This document shows positions 33,164 through 43,100 of a DNA stretch of 64,000 nucleotides, one piece after another. Each line of letters opens with the position of its first letter. Positions within the stretch are counted from its first letter, which is position 1. Below the pieces are notes generated by a model, which was not told the origin of the DNA, did no database searches, and saw only the letters and a list, made by a program, of their open reading frames with translations. The DNA comes from an uncultured Acetatifactor sp. (GTDB taxonomy: Bacteria; Bacillota; Clostridia; Lachnospirales; Lachnospiraceae), in contig CAJUIA010000002.1 of the NCBI GenBank assembly GCA_910586485.1, forward strand, positions 62,001 to 126,000, given 5' to 3'. Both the position numbers and the translations under genes were made by a program.

Positions 33164-35077
33164 ATGAGTATTGCAGAATATGACAAGGCCTGTCGATTGG
33201 GAAAAAAAGATTATCAGGCCAGATTGTTGCAGGGACAGTCCCCTACGCTTAAAGTATTGGACGATATACTTCCCTATAACCATCACTATGCGGAGATTCC
33301 CCTGGGGCTTGTACAGATTCCCATTGAGCGAATTGTAGGGACAAAAACGGGGGGCAGAAGTAATGCTTTTGCCAGTAATTTTATGCCCATTCTCAGCGAT
33401 AAGACGGAGTTTGCCTTTAAGTGGGCAAATTTAAGCGACAGTCATGAAAAGGAAGGAATCCGGGATCCGATTAAAGCCTATGAATACATGAATGAATTTT
33501 ATGTAGAGGAAGGGAATAAGCGGGTCAGCGTACTGAAATATTTTGAGGCCGTTTCCGTAATGGGTAACGTAACGCGGATTCTTCCTCCCAGGACGCAGGA
33601 AAAGAGCAATCGGATTTATTATGAGTTTGTGGATTTTTATGAGTTGTCTAAGATCAATTACATATGGTTTTCCGGTCTGGGAAGCTTTGCAAAGCTTCAG
33701 GAGCTGATCGGAAAAGGCCCTGAGGAGCCCTGGAGCGATGATGACCGCTTGGATTTCAGCTTTATTTTTGCCAGATTTTCCGCGGAGTACAAGGCCAACG
33801 GCGGCAATAAGCTGTCCGTAACCACCGGCGACGCCTTTCTTGCCTTTATTGGCCTGTATGGCTATAAGAGCCTGGCAGATAAAACCTCCAGTGAAATCAA
33901 GGAGCTTGTGACCAAGAGCTGGGAAGAGTTTATGGTAGGAGGCTCCGGGAAGGAAGTGGAGCTGAAGATGGAGCCAGTCCAGGAGAAAAAGCCCTTGCTT
34001 AACCGGATTCTGCCCATCAGCACAGCGAAGCCAAAAATTGCCTTTATTTATGAGAAAACGCCTGGCTCCTCTGCATGGACGTATGCCCATGAGCTGGGGC
34101 GGCAGCATATCGAGGCTACCTTTTCGGATGAGGTGTCTACCGTCTGTTATGAGAATATTACGCAGGAATCGGCGGAGGACACTATAGAAAAGGCGATCGG
34201 GGAGGGCTGCAACATAATATTCAGTACCACTCCCGCCTTGGTAACCGGAAGCGTAAAAGCGGCTATCGCCCATCCGGACGTAAGAGTTTTAAACTGTTCT
34301 CTGAATACCTCTCATCGGTATATTCGGACCTATTATGCCCGCATGTACGAGGCAAAGTTTTTGATGGGAGCTATTGCGGGGGCTATGGCGGACAATAATC
34401 GGCTGGGCTATATTGCAGATTATCCCATCCTGGGCTGCATTGCCAATATCAATGCTTTTGCACTGGGGGCAAAGCTGGTAAACCCCAGGGCGGAGGTATA
34501 TCTGGAGTGGTCCCGGTTGAAGGATAATACGGATATTTTGGCAAAGCTTCAGGATAGAAACGTATCCATTATATCCGGTAAGGATATGAATATTCCGGAG
34601 GATTCTTCCCGTTACTTCGGTCTGTTCAGTGTGGAGGGAGTTTACCCCCGGAGTCTGGCCATGCCTTTGTGGCATTGGGGAAAATTTTATGAGCGGCTGA
34701 TCCGCACAATTATGGACGGCGCCTGGAAAAATGATGACAGCTCGGACACAGTAAAGGCTATCAATTATTGGTGGGGCATGTCCGGAGGCGTGGTGGATAT
34801 GATTTGTTCCCAAAGCCTTCCCATCGGCACAAAACGTCTGGTAGATTTATTAAAGAAAAATTTTTATACGGAAAGCTTTAATCCTTTTTCGGGTATCCTT
34901 TATTCTCAGACGGGTATTATTCAGAATGAGCCGGAGGAAAGTCTTTCGGCGAAGGATATTATCACCATGGACTGGCTGGCGGAAAATGTGATCGGCGCCA
35001 TTCCCAGTCCGGAGGAATTAGCGGAATCCGCACAGCCTGTTATTAATCAGCAGGGCCTGGAGACGGCTGAACGATAG
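33164..35077 (+). CDS. Cytosolic fusion of a ParB-like domain and a BMP-family binding domain
   Basis: 637 residues without signal peptide or lipobox. Residues about 40-130 look like a ParB/sulfiredoxin-type domain: IPLGLVQIPIERIVGT, then the GIRDPIKAYEYMNEFYVEEGNKRVSVLKYF block whose EGNKR (116-120) corresponds to the GERR-type phosphate-binding motif. After a linker, about 290-560 is a periplasmic-binding-protein fold of the BMP/Med family (KPKIAFIYEKTPGSSAW; MGAIAGAMADNNRLGYIADYP; ANINAFALGAKLVNP; each a fragment of the family pattern), normally an extracellular nucleoside receptor. The metallophosphoesterase gene follows by 23 bases. Role unknown; an intracellular ligand-sensing regulator or enzyme is possible. 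Confidence 0.75.
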   Translation: MSIAEYDKACRLGKKDYQARLLQGQSPTLKVLDDILPYNHHYAEIPLGLVQIPIERIVGTKTGGRSNAFASNFMPILSDKTEFAFKWANLSDSHEKEGIRDPIKAYEYMNEFYVEEGNKRVSVLKYFEAVSVMGNVTRILPPRTQEKSNRIYYEFVDFYELSKINYIWFSGLGSFAKLQELIGKGPEEPWSDDDRLDFSFIFARFSAEYKANGGNKLSVTTGDAFLAFIGLYGYKSLADKTSSEIKELVTKSWEEFMVGGSGKEVELKMEPVQEKKPLLNRILPISTAKPKIAFIYEKTPGSSAWTYAHELGRQHIEATFSDEVSTVCYENITQESAEDTIEKAIGEGCNIIFSTTPALVTGSVKAAIAHPDVRVLNCSLNTSHRYIRTYYARMYEAKFLMGAIAGAMADNNRLGYIADYPILGCIANINAFALGAKLVNPRAEVYLEWSRLKDNTDILAKLQDRNVSIISGKDMNIPEDSSRYFGLFSVEGVYPRSLAMPLWHWGKFYERLIRTIMDGAWKNDDSSDTVKAINYWWGMSGGVVDMICSQSLPIGTKRLVDLLKKNFYTESFNPFSGILYSQTGIIQNEPEESLSAKDIITMDWLAENVIGAIPSPEELAESAQPVINQQGLETAER

Positions 35078-35100
35078 AAAAAGGGAAGGGAGCTTCCGTC

Positions 35101-35721
35101 ATGAGGATACTTGCCGTTTCGGATGTGGAATCCAAGCTGTATTGGGATTTTTATGAGAGAGGGATGCTGGATGGCATAGATTTGATTATTTCCTGCGGAG
35201 ATCTGGATCCCAGATATTTATCATTCTTGGTCACCATGGCGTCGGTGCCGGTGCTGTATGTACACGGAAACCATGACACAAAATATGCCGGAATCCCTCC
35301 GGAGGGCTGTGTCTGCATTGAAGACGATATATATGTTTATCAGGGTATCCGGATCCTGGGGCTTGGCGGCTCCATGCGCTATAAACCCGGTACTCATCAG
35401 TATACGGAAAAAGAAATGCGAAAGAGAGTCAAAAAGCTTAAGTTTAAACTGTGGCGCAGGGGCGGTTTTGACATTCTGGTGACTCATGCGCCGGCATATC
35501 AGTTGAACGATGGAATGGATCTTCCTCACCAGGGCTTTCGCATTTTCTTAAAATTGATGGAAAAGTACAGACCAAAATATTTTTTACACGGTCATGTTCA
35601 TATCAGCTACGGAAGAAAGCATAAACGATATGATAAGTATGAGGATACGCATGTAATTAATGCCTATGAAAAGTGTATTTTTGATTTTGAAGCGGAGAAC
35701 GTAAAGGAAAACATAAGGTAA
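35101..35721 (+). CDS. Metallophosphoesterase
   Basis: Calcineurin-like phosphoesterase, 206 residues. Metal-binding motifs in order: SDVES (Asp in the first motif; the usual DxH histidine is replaced, giving SDVE), CGDLD, GNHD (YVHGNHDTKYAG), THAP and HGHVH. The substitution in the first motif deserves note. Substrate unknown; neighbours suggest a nucleotide or signalling role with the preceding ParB-like/BMP protein, probably cotranscribed. Confidence 0.85.
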   Translation: MRILAVSDVESKLYWDFYERGMLDGIDLIISCGDLDPRYLSFLVTMASVPVLYVHGNHDTKYAGIPPEGCVCIEDDIYVYQGIRILGLGGSMRYKPGTHQYTEKEMRKRVKKLKFKLWRRGGFDILVTHAPAYQLNDGMDLPHQGFRIFLKLMEKYRPKYFLHGHVHISYGRKHKRYDKYEDTHVINAYEKCIFDFEAENVKENIR

Positions 35722-35779
35722 TTCCGGCAGAATCGAGTAAAAAGCCCTTGTCCGGAGCAGAAGAGAGGAACAGAATTAC

Positions 35780-36370
35780 ATGAAATACAAATGGTATAAA
35801 ATTGGGGTACTGATGATTATTGTTTCCTTTATGGGATTTGCCGTGGAAAATATCTGGCTGGCACTGACCAAGGGATATATGAACAACCGCAACATGGAGC
35901 TGCCTTTTTTACTGGGCTATGGCATGGCCATGGTGGCGGTTTACATATTATTCGGAATACCCTCCGATATGAAATTTTTAACGAAGTATCCGGTGAAGGT
36001 ATCCCGTCTGGCAAAATTTCTTCTTTACTTTTTATGTGTTATGGTTTGTATCAGTATCGGCGAGATCATCCTGGGAATGGTTACGGAAAAATTCTGCAAC
36101 ATCGAGTATTGGAATTATTCTTTGATTCCCCTTCACATTACAAAGTATACCTCCGTACCCACCAGTATGGGATTTGCGGCAATGGTCACGCTGTTTATGG
36201 AAAAGGTATTTCCCTTTCTGATGGATAAGATGGAGGGCATGGACGGAAGGGTTTTCCGTATTGTGGTATGCGTGGTACTGATCATGATGACCATAGATTT
36301 TATCCGCTGTTACGGCCATATGATCAGGACACAGAATTTTTATGAAAAATGGCGGATCACCCTGTCGTGA
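35780..36370 (+). CDS. Membrane protein of the CmpB/putative ABC permease family
   Basis: 196 residues, about five hydrophobic spans. It resembles PF06541 by the ENIWLALTKGYMNNRNMELPFLLGYGMAMVAVY region (Glu in the first span, N-R loop, GYG) and YWNYSLIPLHI. Members are usually annotated as putative ABC transporter permeases, but no ATPase is adjacent. Function unknown. Confidence 0.7.
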   Translation: MKYKWYKIGVLMIIVSFMGFAVENIWLALTKGYMNNRNMELPFLLGYGMAMVAVYILFGIPSDMKFLTKYPVKVSRLAKFLLYFLCVMVCISIGEIILGMVTEKFCNIEYWNYSLIPLHITKYTSVPTSMGFAAMVTLFMEKVFPFLMDKMEGMDGRVFRIVVCVVLIMMTIDFIRCYGHMIRTQNFYEKWRITLS

Positions 36371-36429
36371 ATCCGCTTGGTTTTTACCGGGCCTTGTGAT
36401 AATGTAATGTTGAAAAGAGGCATTGTAAG

Positions 36430-38214
36430 ATGGACATGCTTAAAAAATTATATTCCAATCCGCTGCCATCGTCACGAACAGGAGCTTTTTACAATACTTT
36501 TCCGTATCCCACCAAGATTTCACCGGAAGCCATTGCCGTATATATTGCCTGTGCTACCGATCCGGGAGCTACGGTTCTGGATGCCTTTGCAGGGAGCGGC
36601 AGTACCGGAATTGCGGCGTTATTATGTGAACATCCTACGGAACGGATGAAAACCATTGCCGAAGAGCTGGGGATTAGTCCCAGATGGGGAAGGCGGAACG
36701 CCGTTTTGTATGATATTGGGACATATGCGTCATTTGCGGCAAAAACCATGTTGAACGGATTAAGGTCAAAGGAATATGATAGGGTAATTGCAGATTTTGC
36801 AGTTAAGGCGGCCGAATCGGCAGGGAATATGTATGCTGCGCAGGATCCCAGCGGAAGGACAGGCTCCATCAGATATATGATCTGGTCGGAAGTCCTTGTA
36901 TGCCCGGAATGTGGAGAAGAGATAACATATTTTGAACATGGAACTTCCAGAAATCCTGTAAATTTTAAAGACAGCATCATCTGCCCGTGCTGTAAAAAAG
37001 AATTTTCCGTAGATAAAATGCCCTTTGCCAAAGAACAGGTTTATGACAGAATACTGCAAAAAAATATAGTTCAAAAGAAGCGGATACCGGTATGGGTTTA
37101 TGGGACGACAAACGGTGAAAACTGGGACAGACCTGCAAATGAAGAGGATACGAATAGAATCAACAGAATTTATGAGCAATATGACGCGGATGTGATTCCT
37201 CAGGAAATTCAGTGGGGGGAGCTGCACCGTGCAGGATACCATTTTGGAATTACACATCTGCACCATTTTTATACTGTGAGAAATTATGCGGTGATGAAGA
37301 AATTATGGGGGCTTGCCGATACTTACCCCGATAAGGAAAGGGACGCCATAAAGCTGCTGCTGTTAAGCTATAACGCTGCTCATGCTACCTTGATGACAAG
37401 GGTTGTGGCCAAAAAGAATGCCAGAGATTTTGTTCTTACCAGCGCACAGAGCGGGGTATTATATATCAGTAAGTTACCGGTGGAAAAGAATATTCTTTTG
37501 GGATTAAAGCGAAAGGTAAAGAATTTTTCCCAGGCCTATGCCCTGTTAGAAAAGTGTACCGGAAATGTGTATGTGAACAATGTTTCCAGTTCCAAAATGA
37601 GAGAGGCGGACAACAGCATAGATTTTATTTTTACGGACCCTCCCTTTGGAGATTTTATCCCTTATGCAGAGGTTAATCAAATTAATGAGCTGTGGCTGCA
37701 AAATGTTACCGACCGGCAGGAAGAAATGATTATCAGCCCTTCCCAGGGCAAGGATATTGCTGCTTATAAAGATATGCTGGCCATGGTATTCAGGGAAATG
37801 TACCGGGTGCTGAAGCCGGCCGGGCGTATATCGCTTGTATTTCATGCGGCCAAGGCAAAGATATGGGAGGCTTTCCGTGAGGCCATAGAAGAGGCGGATT
37901 TGCAGATAGAGTATACCAATATATTGGATAAGTCGCAGGCTACGTTTAAGCAAGTGGTTTCTGAAGGCTCGGTTAAAGGGGATTCGCTGTTTTTATTAAA
38001 GAAAAAAGGGACCGTCCCTGGATTCGTAAATACGGACAGGGAAATTCTGGAGCAGATTATGATCCGGAATTGTTCTGATCAGGCTTTTGATAAATGGCGA
38101 TGCTATTCTGCATATGTGAATAACTGTATGCAGCATGGAGCCGTGATGACAATGGATGCAAAACAGATTTATGATTTCTATGATACGTATAAGGGCGGTA
38201 ACGACGGATGCTGA
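36430..38214 (+). CDS. Zn-ribbon DNA methyltransferase (COG1743-like)
   Basis: SAM-dependent DNA methyltransferase, 594 residues. SAM motif I is VLDAFAGSGSTGIAA (about 49-63). A Zn-ribbon is formed by C158/C161 and C185/C188 (CPEC, CPCC). Catalytic motif IV is DPPF at 403-406 in FTDPPFGDFIPYAEVNQ. The motif order I, Zn-ribbon insert, IV and the DPPF form match the COG1743 group of base-amino methylases, without DUF1156. The stop overlaps the next start (ATGCTGA). First gene of a three-methyltransferase cassette. Confidence 0.8.
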   Translation: MDMLKKLYSNPLPSSRTGAFYNTFPYPTKISPEAIAVYIACATDPGATVLDAFAGSGSTGIAALLCEHPTERMKTIAEELGISPRWGRRNAVLYDIGTYASFAAKTMLNGLRSKEYDRVIADFAVKAAESAGNMYAAQDPSGRTGSIRYMIWSEVLVCPECGEEITYFEHGTSRNPVNFKDSIICPCCKKEFSVDKMPFAKEQVYDRILQKNIVQKKRIPVWVYGTTNGENWDRPANEEDTNRINRIYEQYDADVIPQEIQWGELHRAGYHFGITHLHHFYTVRNYAVMKKLWGLADTYPDKERDAIKLLLLSYNAAHATLMTRVVAKKNARDFVLTSAQSGVLYISKLPVEKNILLGLKRKVKNFSQAYALLEKCTGNVYVNNVSSSKMREADNSIDFIFTDPPFGDFIPYAEVNQINELWLQNVTDRQEEMIISPSQGKDIAAYKDMLAMVFREMYRVLKPAGRISLVFHAAKAKIWEAFREAIEEADLQIEYTNILDKSQATFKQVVSEGSVKGDSLFLLKKKGTVPGFVNTDREILEQIMIRNCSDQAFDKWRCYSAYVNNCMQHGAVMTMDAKQIYDFYDTYKGGNDGC

Positions 38215-40178
38215 AGCAGGGTGAGGATCGTTATCACAAAAAAAGATTCGGACAGTATTTTTCCGGCAGCAGGGTGGCGGAGCTTTTGGTGTCTTTACTG
38301 CCCGACAGCGCCGGGATTACAAGCATTGTGGATCCTATGGCAGGGAAAGGTGATCTGCTTCGAGCCGCTAAATCCTTTTTTGGGGTTTGTGAGACCGTTT
38401 TGGGCGTAGAAATTGACCGGGAGGTAGTAAAAAAGTGCCGACAGGATATGCCGGAAATTCGTGTCATCAATAAAGACGCCTTTTGTTGTAAAGAGCTGGT
38501 TTCTCCTGCGGGCTGGGATCTGGTTATCACCAATCCGCCGTATGTAAGGTATCAGCTGCAGGTGAAGGACAGCACACAGATGCCGTCAAGGGAGTCAATT
38601 AAAAAGAATCTGATCCGGCAGATTACATCTCTGAAGCATTTAAAAGGTCAGGACAAAGAACTGTTTATTAAACTTGCGCGGGGATATTCCGGGCTGTCGG
38701 ATATGGCGGTGCCTTCCTGGATTCTTTGTGCGGCGCTGGTTAAGGAGGGAGGCTTCCTGGCAATGGTGGTGCCGGATACGTGGTTAAGCAGGGAGTATGC
38801 GGCTCCGATCCAATATTTGCTTTTAAAATGCTTTGATATTCTGGTGATTGTCAGAGATATTAATGCCGTATGGTTTGATGACGCTCTGATCAAGACCTGT
38901 CTGGTGGTAGCTAAAAGAAGGAAAACCGGTATACTGGATCAGATGAAGGAGCGCACTGTGCGAGTTTTGAATATCAGCGAGGAGCTGACAGACAGCAGTT
39001 CCCTGATCGGAAACCTTATTTATGAAAAACAAAAAGGATTTGCGGCGCTGAAAAAAGTACTGGCGGTAAATGAAAATAATAGCGGTCAGGGGTATTCTGT
39101 CGAGATGAAAAAGGAAACAGAGCTGTTTCCCTTTATGTTAAGCGATGTGAGAAAACAAAACTGGGTGATGACAGAGGATCAGAAAGAAGGCCTTAACCGA
39201 AATCTGCCGGAGGAGATGAAGCGGTTGACAAAGGGAAACAGCAGAACGGCGTATATTTCTTTAGAAGAGGCGGGTATTCACTGCGGGCAAGGATTTCGGA
39301 GCGGTGCAAATGACTTTTTTTATGTTGAGGTGGAAGCAATAAACGACAGCGAGGTATGGATCAAGCGTAAAGCCTGGCAATGCGGGGAAGGAAAAATAAA
39401 GATTCCGGTCCGGTATCTTGTAAAAGGTGTTCAAAACCGGAGCGAAATAACGGGGCTGCGCGTGGAGCCGGGGAACATAAAAAAAGCCCTTTTGTCTGTA
39501 AGGGAAGAAATACGGTCCTGGGATTATGAAATATGCAGTCCTGAATGCAGGGACGCCTACGGCATTATGGAAAAAGCCGTGGAAGAGTATATTAATTCAG
39601 CGGAAAGCCATACAAATTCCCGCGGACAGCATTTTAAAGATTATTCTGCAGTGTGCCCCAATGAAAAAAAAGATCCTTCCGGTTACAGACGCTTTTGGTA
39701 TATGCTTCCCCCGTTTACAAGGAGACATCTGCCGGATTTGTGCATGAACCGGGTTTGTTCTTCTGCCTGTGAATGTATTTATGTACCGCAGTCAGAAGAT
39801 GTTCCGATTGTCATTGATGCAAATTTTGTAACCATGTGGGGTGAAGAACAAAGAAATATCTATATCTTCCTTGCACTGTTAAATTCTACCTGGAGCCGCT
39901 GCAGCCTGGAGCTGATTGGCACCGTTATGGGAGGGGGCGCGCTTAAGGTTGAGGCAAGCCATGTAAAAAAGCTGCTATTTCCGCGGTTTTCCGATAGTCA
40001 GGCGGACAGCCTGGAAGACTGTGGCAGAAGAATTGCAGACAATTCTGCGGTTTTACCTGCTTTGTTGAATGAGATTGACGAAATTGTTTTTGAGCCGTTC
40101 GAGGACGGAGATAAAATACGACTTGAAATGAAGAAGCTTATGGAGCTGAAATTAAGGGAAAGAAGGAAAAACAAGTGA
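38208..40178 (+). CDS. N6-adenine DNA methyltransferase (Eco57I/TaqI-like)
   Basis: 656 residues. FGQYFS start, SAM motif I DPMAGKGDLLRAA (42-54), acidic motif ID (VEIDREV) and catalytic NPPY at 109-112 (VITNPPYVRYQ). The long C-terminal half (about 330-656) resembles TaqI/type IIG target-recognition regions, with a LALLNSTWSR segment and a KLLFPRF end. Predicted to methylate adenine at a specific site. No nuclease motif is seen. Overlaps both neighbours. Confidence 0.85.
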   Translation: MLKQGEDRYHKKRFGQYFSGSRVAELLVSLLPDSAGITSIVDPMAGKGDLLRAAKSFFGVCETVLGVEIDREVVKKCRQDMPEIRVINKDAFCCKELVSPAGWDLVITNPPYVRYQLQVKDSTQMPSRESIKKNLIRQITSLKHLKGQDKELFIKLARGYSGLSDMAVPSWILCAALVKEGGFLAMVVPDTWLSREYAAPIQYLLLKCFDILVIVRDINAVWFDDALIKTCLVVAKRRKTGILDQMKERTVRVLNISEELTDSSSLIGNLIYEKQKGFAALKKVLAVNENNSGQGYSVEMKKETELFPFMLSDVRKQNWVMTEDQKEGLNRNLPEEMKRLTKGNSRTAYISLEEAGIHCGQGFRSGANDFFYVEVEAINDSEVWIKRKAWQCGEGKIKIPVRYLVKGVQNRSEITGLRVEPGNIKKALLSVREEIRSWDYEICSPECRDAYGIMEKAVEEYINSAESHTNSRGQHFKDYSAVCPNEKKDPSGYRRFWYMLPPFTRRHLPDLCMNRVCSSACECIYVPQSEDVPIVIDANFVTMWGEEQRNIYIFLALLNSTWSRCSLELIGTVMGGGALKVEASHVKKLLFPRFSDSQADSLEDCGRRIADNSAVLPALLNEIDEIVFEPFEDGDKIRLEMKKLMELKLRERRKNK

Positions 40179-43100
40179 ACTATGAAGAATTAAAAAAGTT
40201 TGTTCACGAGGCGCAGAGCATGATAGAAGCCAATGCCCTTGAGGATCAGCTGCGGCATTTGCTTTCCTTTCAGTTTAATAACATATTTCCGGATTGTCCC
40301 TGGTGGATTCGAGCTCATGTGAAAGGCACGGAGGCCCATGTAAAATTTTCTGCAGACAGCGGGGTCAAAGACGGATATGTAGATGCGGTAGTGGGCAAGA
40401 CGGCAATAGAGTACGAAAGGAATCTCACAAGCCAGGCAATTTTTGCGGAAGGGTATCATCAGGTAAAGGAGTACTGCGCAGCGTTATGCAATCTTGGCAT
40501 TCCCGAAAATGAGATACTGGGTGTGCTTTCGGATACGGTACGCTGGTACGGATACTCCGTTAAAGTAATCCGAAGGAAGAAAGAGGGTTGTTTATATGGC
40601 CCGGATCATCTAGAATTAACGCAGCTTTCCTTTGTGGACTTATCTCTGGGAAGCAGCGATGAATTTCAGCGCTTTGAGGTATTTGTCAGAAGATTTCTGG
40701 ATCGGGGCCAGTCCAGGTTATTAAATGCCAATACGCTGGCGGTGGATTTTGGTGTGGGCAGTGATTTTTATGAAAAATCTATTACGAAGTTTCGAAGTGT
40801 TGTGGAAAGGGCAATGAGGGAAAAGCCGGAGTATGCCGGTTTGATTCGTCAGGTATGGCAGAACTTTGTGGCATATTTGGGTTTATCCGATTATAGTGCT
40901 TTTTCGACGGATACCTATATTAACGAATTTTACCTTGTGACCGTTGCCAAAATGATTTGTGCCGATATTTTGGCCGGGGAACCTGTGATAAGTGACAAAG
41001 AAGCCTTGAAGTCCATTTTGGACGGAAGGTATTTCAAGCGGCTGAATATTTACAATTTGGTGGAGTATGATTATTTCGGGTGGCTGAATTCTGCGCCGTA
41101 TGTCGATCTGCTTTTGGATTGTGCTTCGGAAATGCAAAACAGACTGGCGGCGTATGATTTTTCTCATATAGGAGACCGGGACATTTTCGGGCGGCTGCTG
41201 GCAGAGCTTGCCGATCGGGAACACCGTCTGATGCTGGGACAGGAGTTTACGCCTCATTGGATCGCACAGGCTATGGTAAACTATCATCTGGACCGGTTAT
41301 CAGGGGAAAAGCCGCAGATATTGGATATGTGCTGTGGCTCCGGGGTGTTCTTAATTGAGTCCGTCAAGGCGGTAAGGGAACGATACAGGATAAACCCAGA
41401 TGCGTATACCTCCGAAAAGGATTTTATCATATTTTCCTGTGTTATGGGGTTTGATATAGATCCTCTTGCCGTAATGCTTGCAAAGGTCAACTGGGTCATG
41501 GCCATGCGTGATCTTTTCCCTGTTCATAAGGGCGGGGTGATGATACCTGTGTATCACGCGGATTCCCTGTTTGCCGTTACCCCCGTCAGTCATAAGATGC
41601 CGGAGGAAGGGAGTGAATCCTGTGTCATGTGTTTTGACGATCATGAGATTTCTCTGCCGGCGTTTCTGTTGACGGCAGAATACAGGAAAACCTTTGACTC
41701 TTATATATCCGTAGCTTATAAGGTGGCAATGGCCCGGTCCGAAACGGAAGAAAAGCCGATGGAGGAATCAGAGACCGAAGATATGGTCACGGCGGTTTTG
41801 GAAAACAGCGGAGCGGAATTATCAGATGAGGATAAAGAACTTCTTACGGAAGCATCCGGAAATTTGGTGGTTGAGTTGGAAAGGCTGCAGCGGGCGGGGC
41901 GCAATGGAATATGGTATTTTATTTTAAGCAACAGCTATCGTCCGGGACTTACGGAGAAACAGTTTAACTGCATTTTGTCCAATCCGCCCTGGATGGCCAT
42001 GAGTAAGCTGGCGGATAATCCATATAAAAGGGTGGTAAGCAGGCTTGCAAAGAGATATGGGATAAATCCTGCAGGAGCTGCGCACCCTCATATGGAGCTT
42101 GCCACCATTTTTTTACTGAATTCGGTTGATCGTTATTTAAAGGATGAGGGCTTTTGGAGCTGTATTATGCCGGGAAGCCTGATGAGCGGCTTAAACCATG
42201 AGCACTTCAGATGTGAAAAATACAGAGATTCCGCAGTAGGATTAAAGTGCCGAATGGAAGCTCTTTGGGAACTGCCGCAAAACACTTTTAAAAATAAGGC
42301 CATCGTTTTGTCCGGCGCAAAGAGCAGGCGGCAGACGCCGGAGCGGCTGGAAGGCCGTGAATATGAAGGGATAAACAAATTTAAAATCTGTACATACACT
42401 CGGAATCGTCAGGGCAAAAGAAGCGCCTGGACCAACAGGGGGGCGGAGGCCGGGCTTGTGGAAATGCTTGGGGAGGCCATATGGAGGTTTCGGGAGGGAT
42501 GTGATTTGTTCCCCAGAACGGTGCTGTTTCATGATTTTAAGGAGCGTGCAAATGGAAACCTGGACATAGGGCCGATCGAGAGAACCGGCGGCTTATGGTA
42601 TCTGATCAGCGAAAGTAAGAAGGTATGTTGTAATGATTTGACGGCAGCGGATTTTGACAGAAGGTATATTTTTGACGCCTATATTTCCAAGCATCTTTCT
42701 CCTTTTTATGTTGCGGCGCCGGCAAAGATCTTAATGCCCGGTCAGAAGGTACAGGGAGAGTGGAAAGCGTTGACCCCGGCGGACAGAGCGTTGATGAATG
42801 CCGGTACGGCCTATGTTTTTGAGGAAATAGAAAAGAAGAACGGGAAAAAGCTGGGCGCTTATCTTTTAGAGGTAATCAATATCTACGGGAAGCTTGAGAA
42901 ACAGGATTTTTCGGAAGGGAAATGGCTTGTACTTTCCGGCGCAGGCGGATCCAATCCGTGTGCCGCATACATTTCTCTGGAGGAAATTGACAGATCGCGG
43001 GTTATCGTTGACCAGACACTGTACTGGTATTTGACGGGCAGTGAGGAAGAAGCCCTCTATATCACAGGGCTGCTAAACAGTGATGCACTGGCGGATATTA

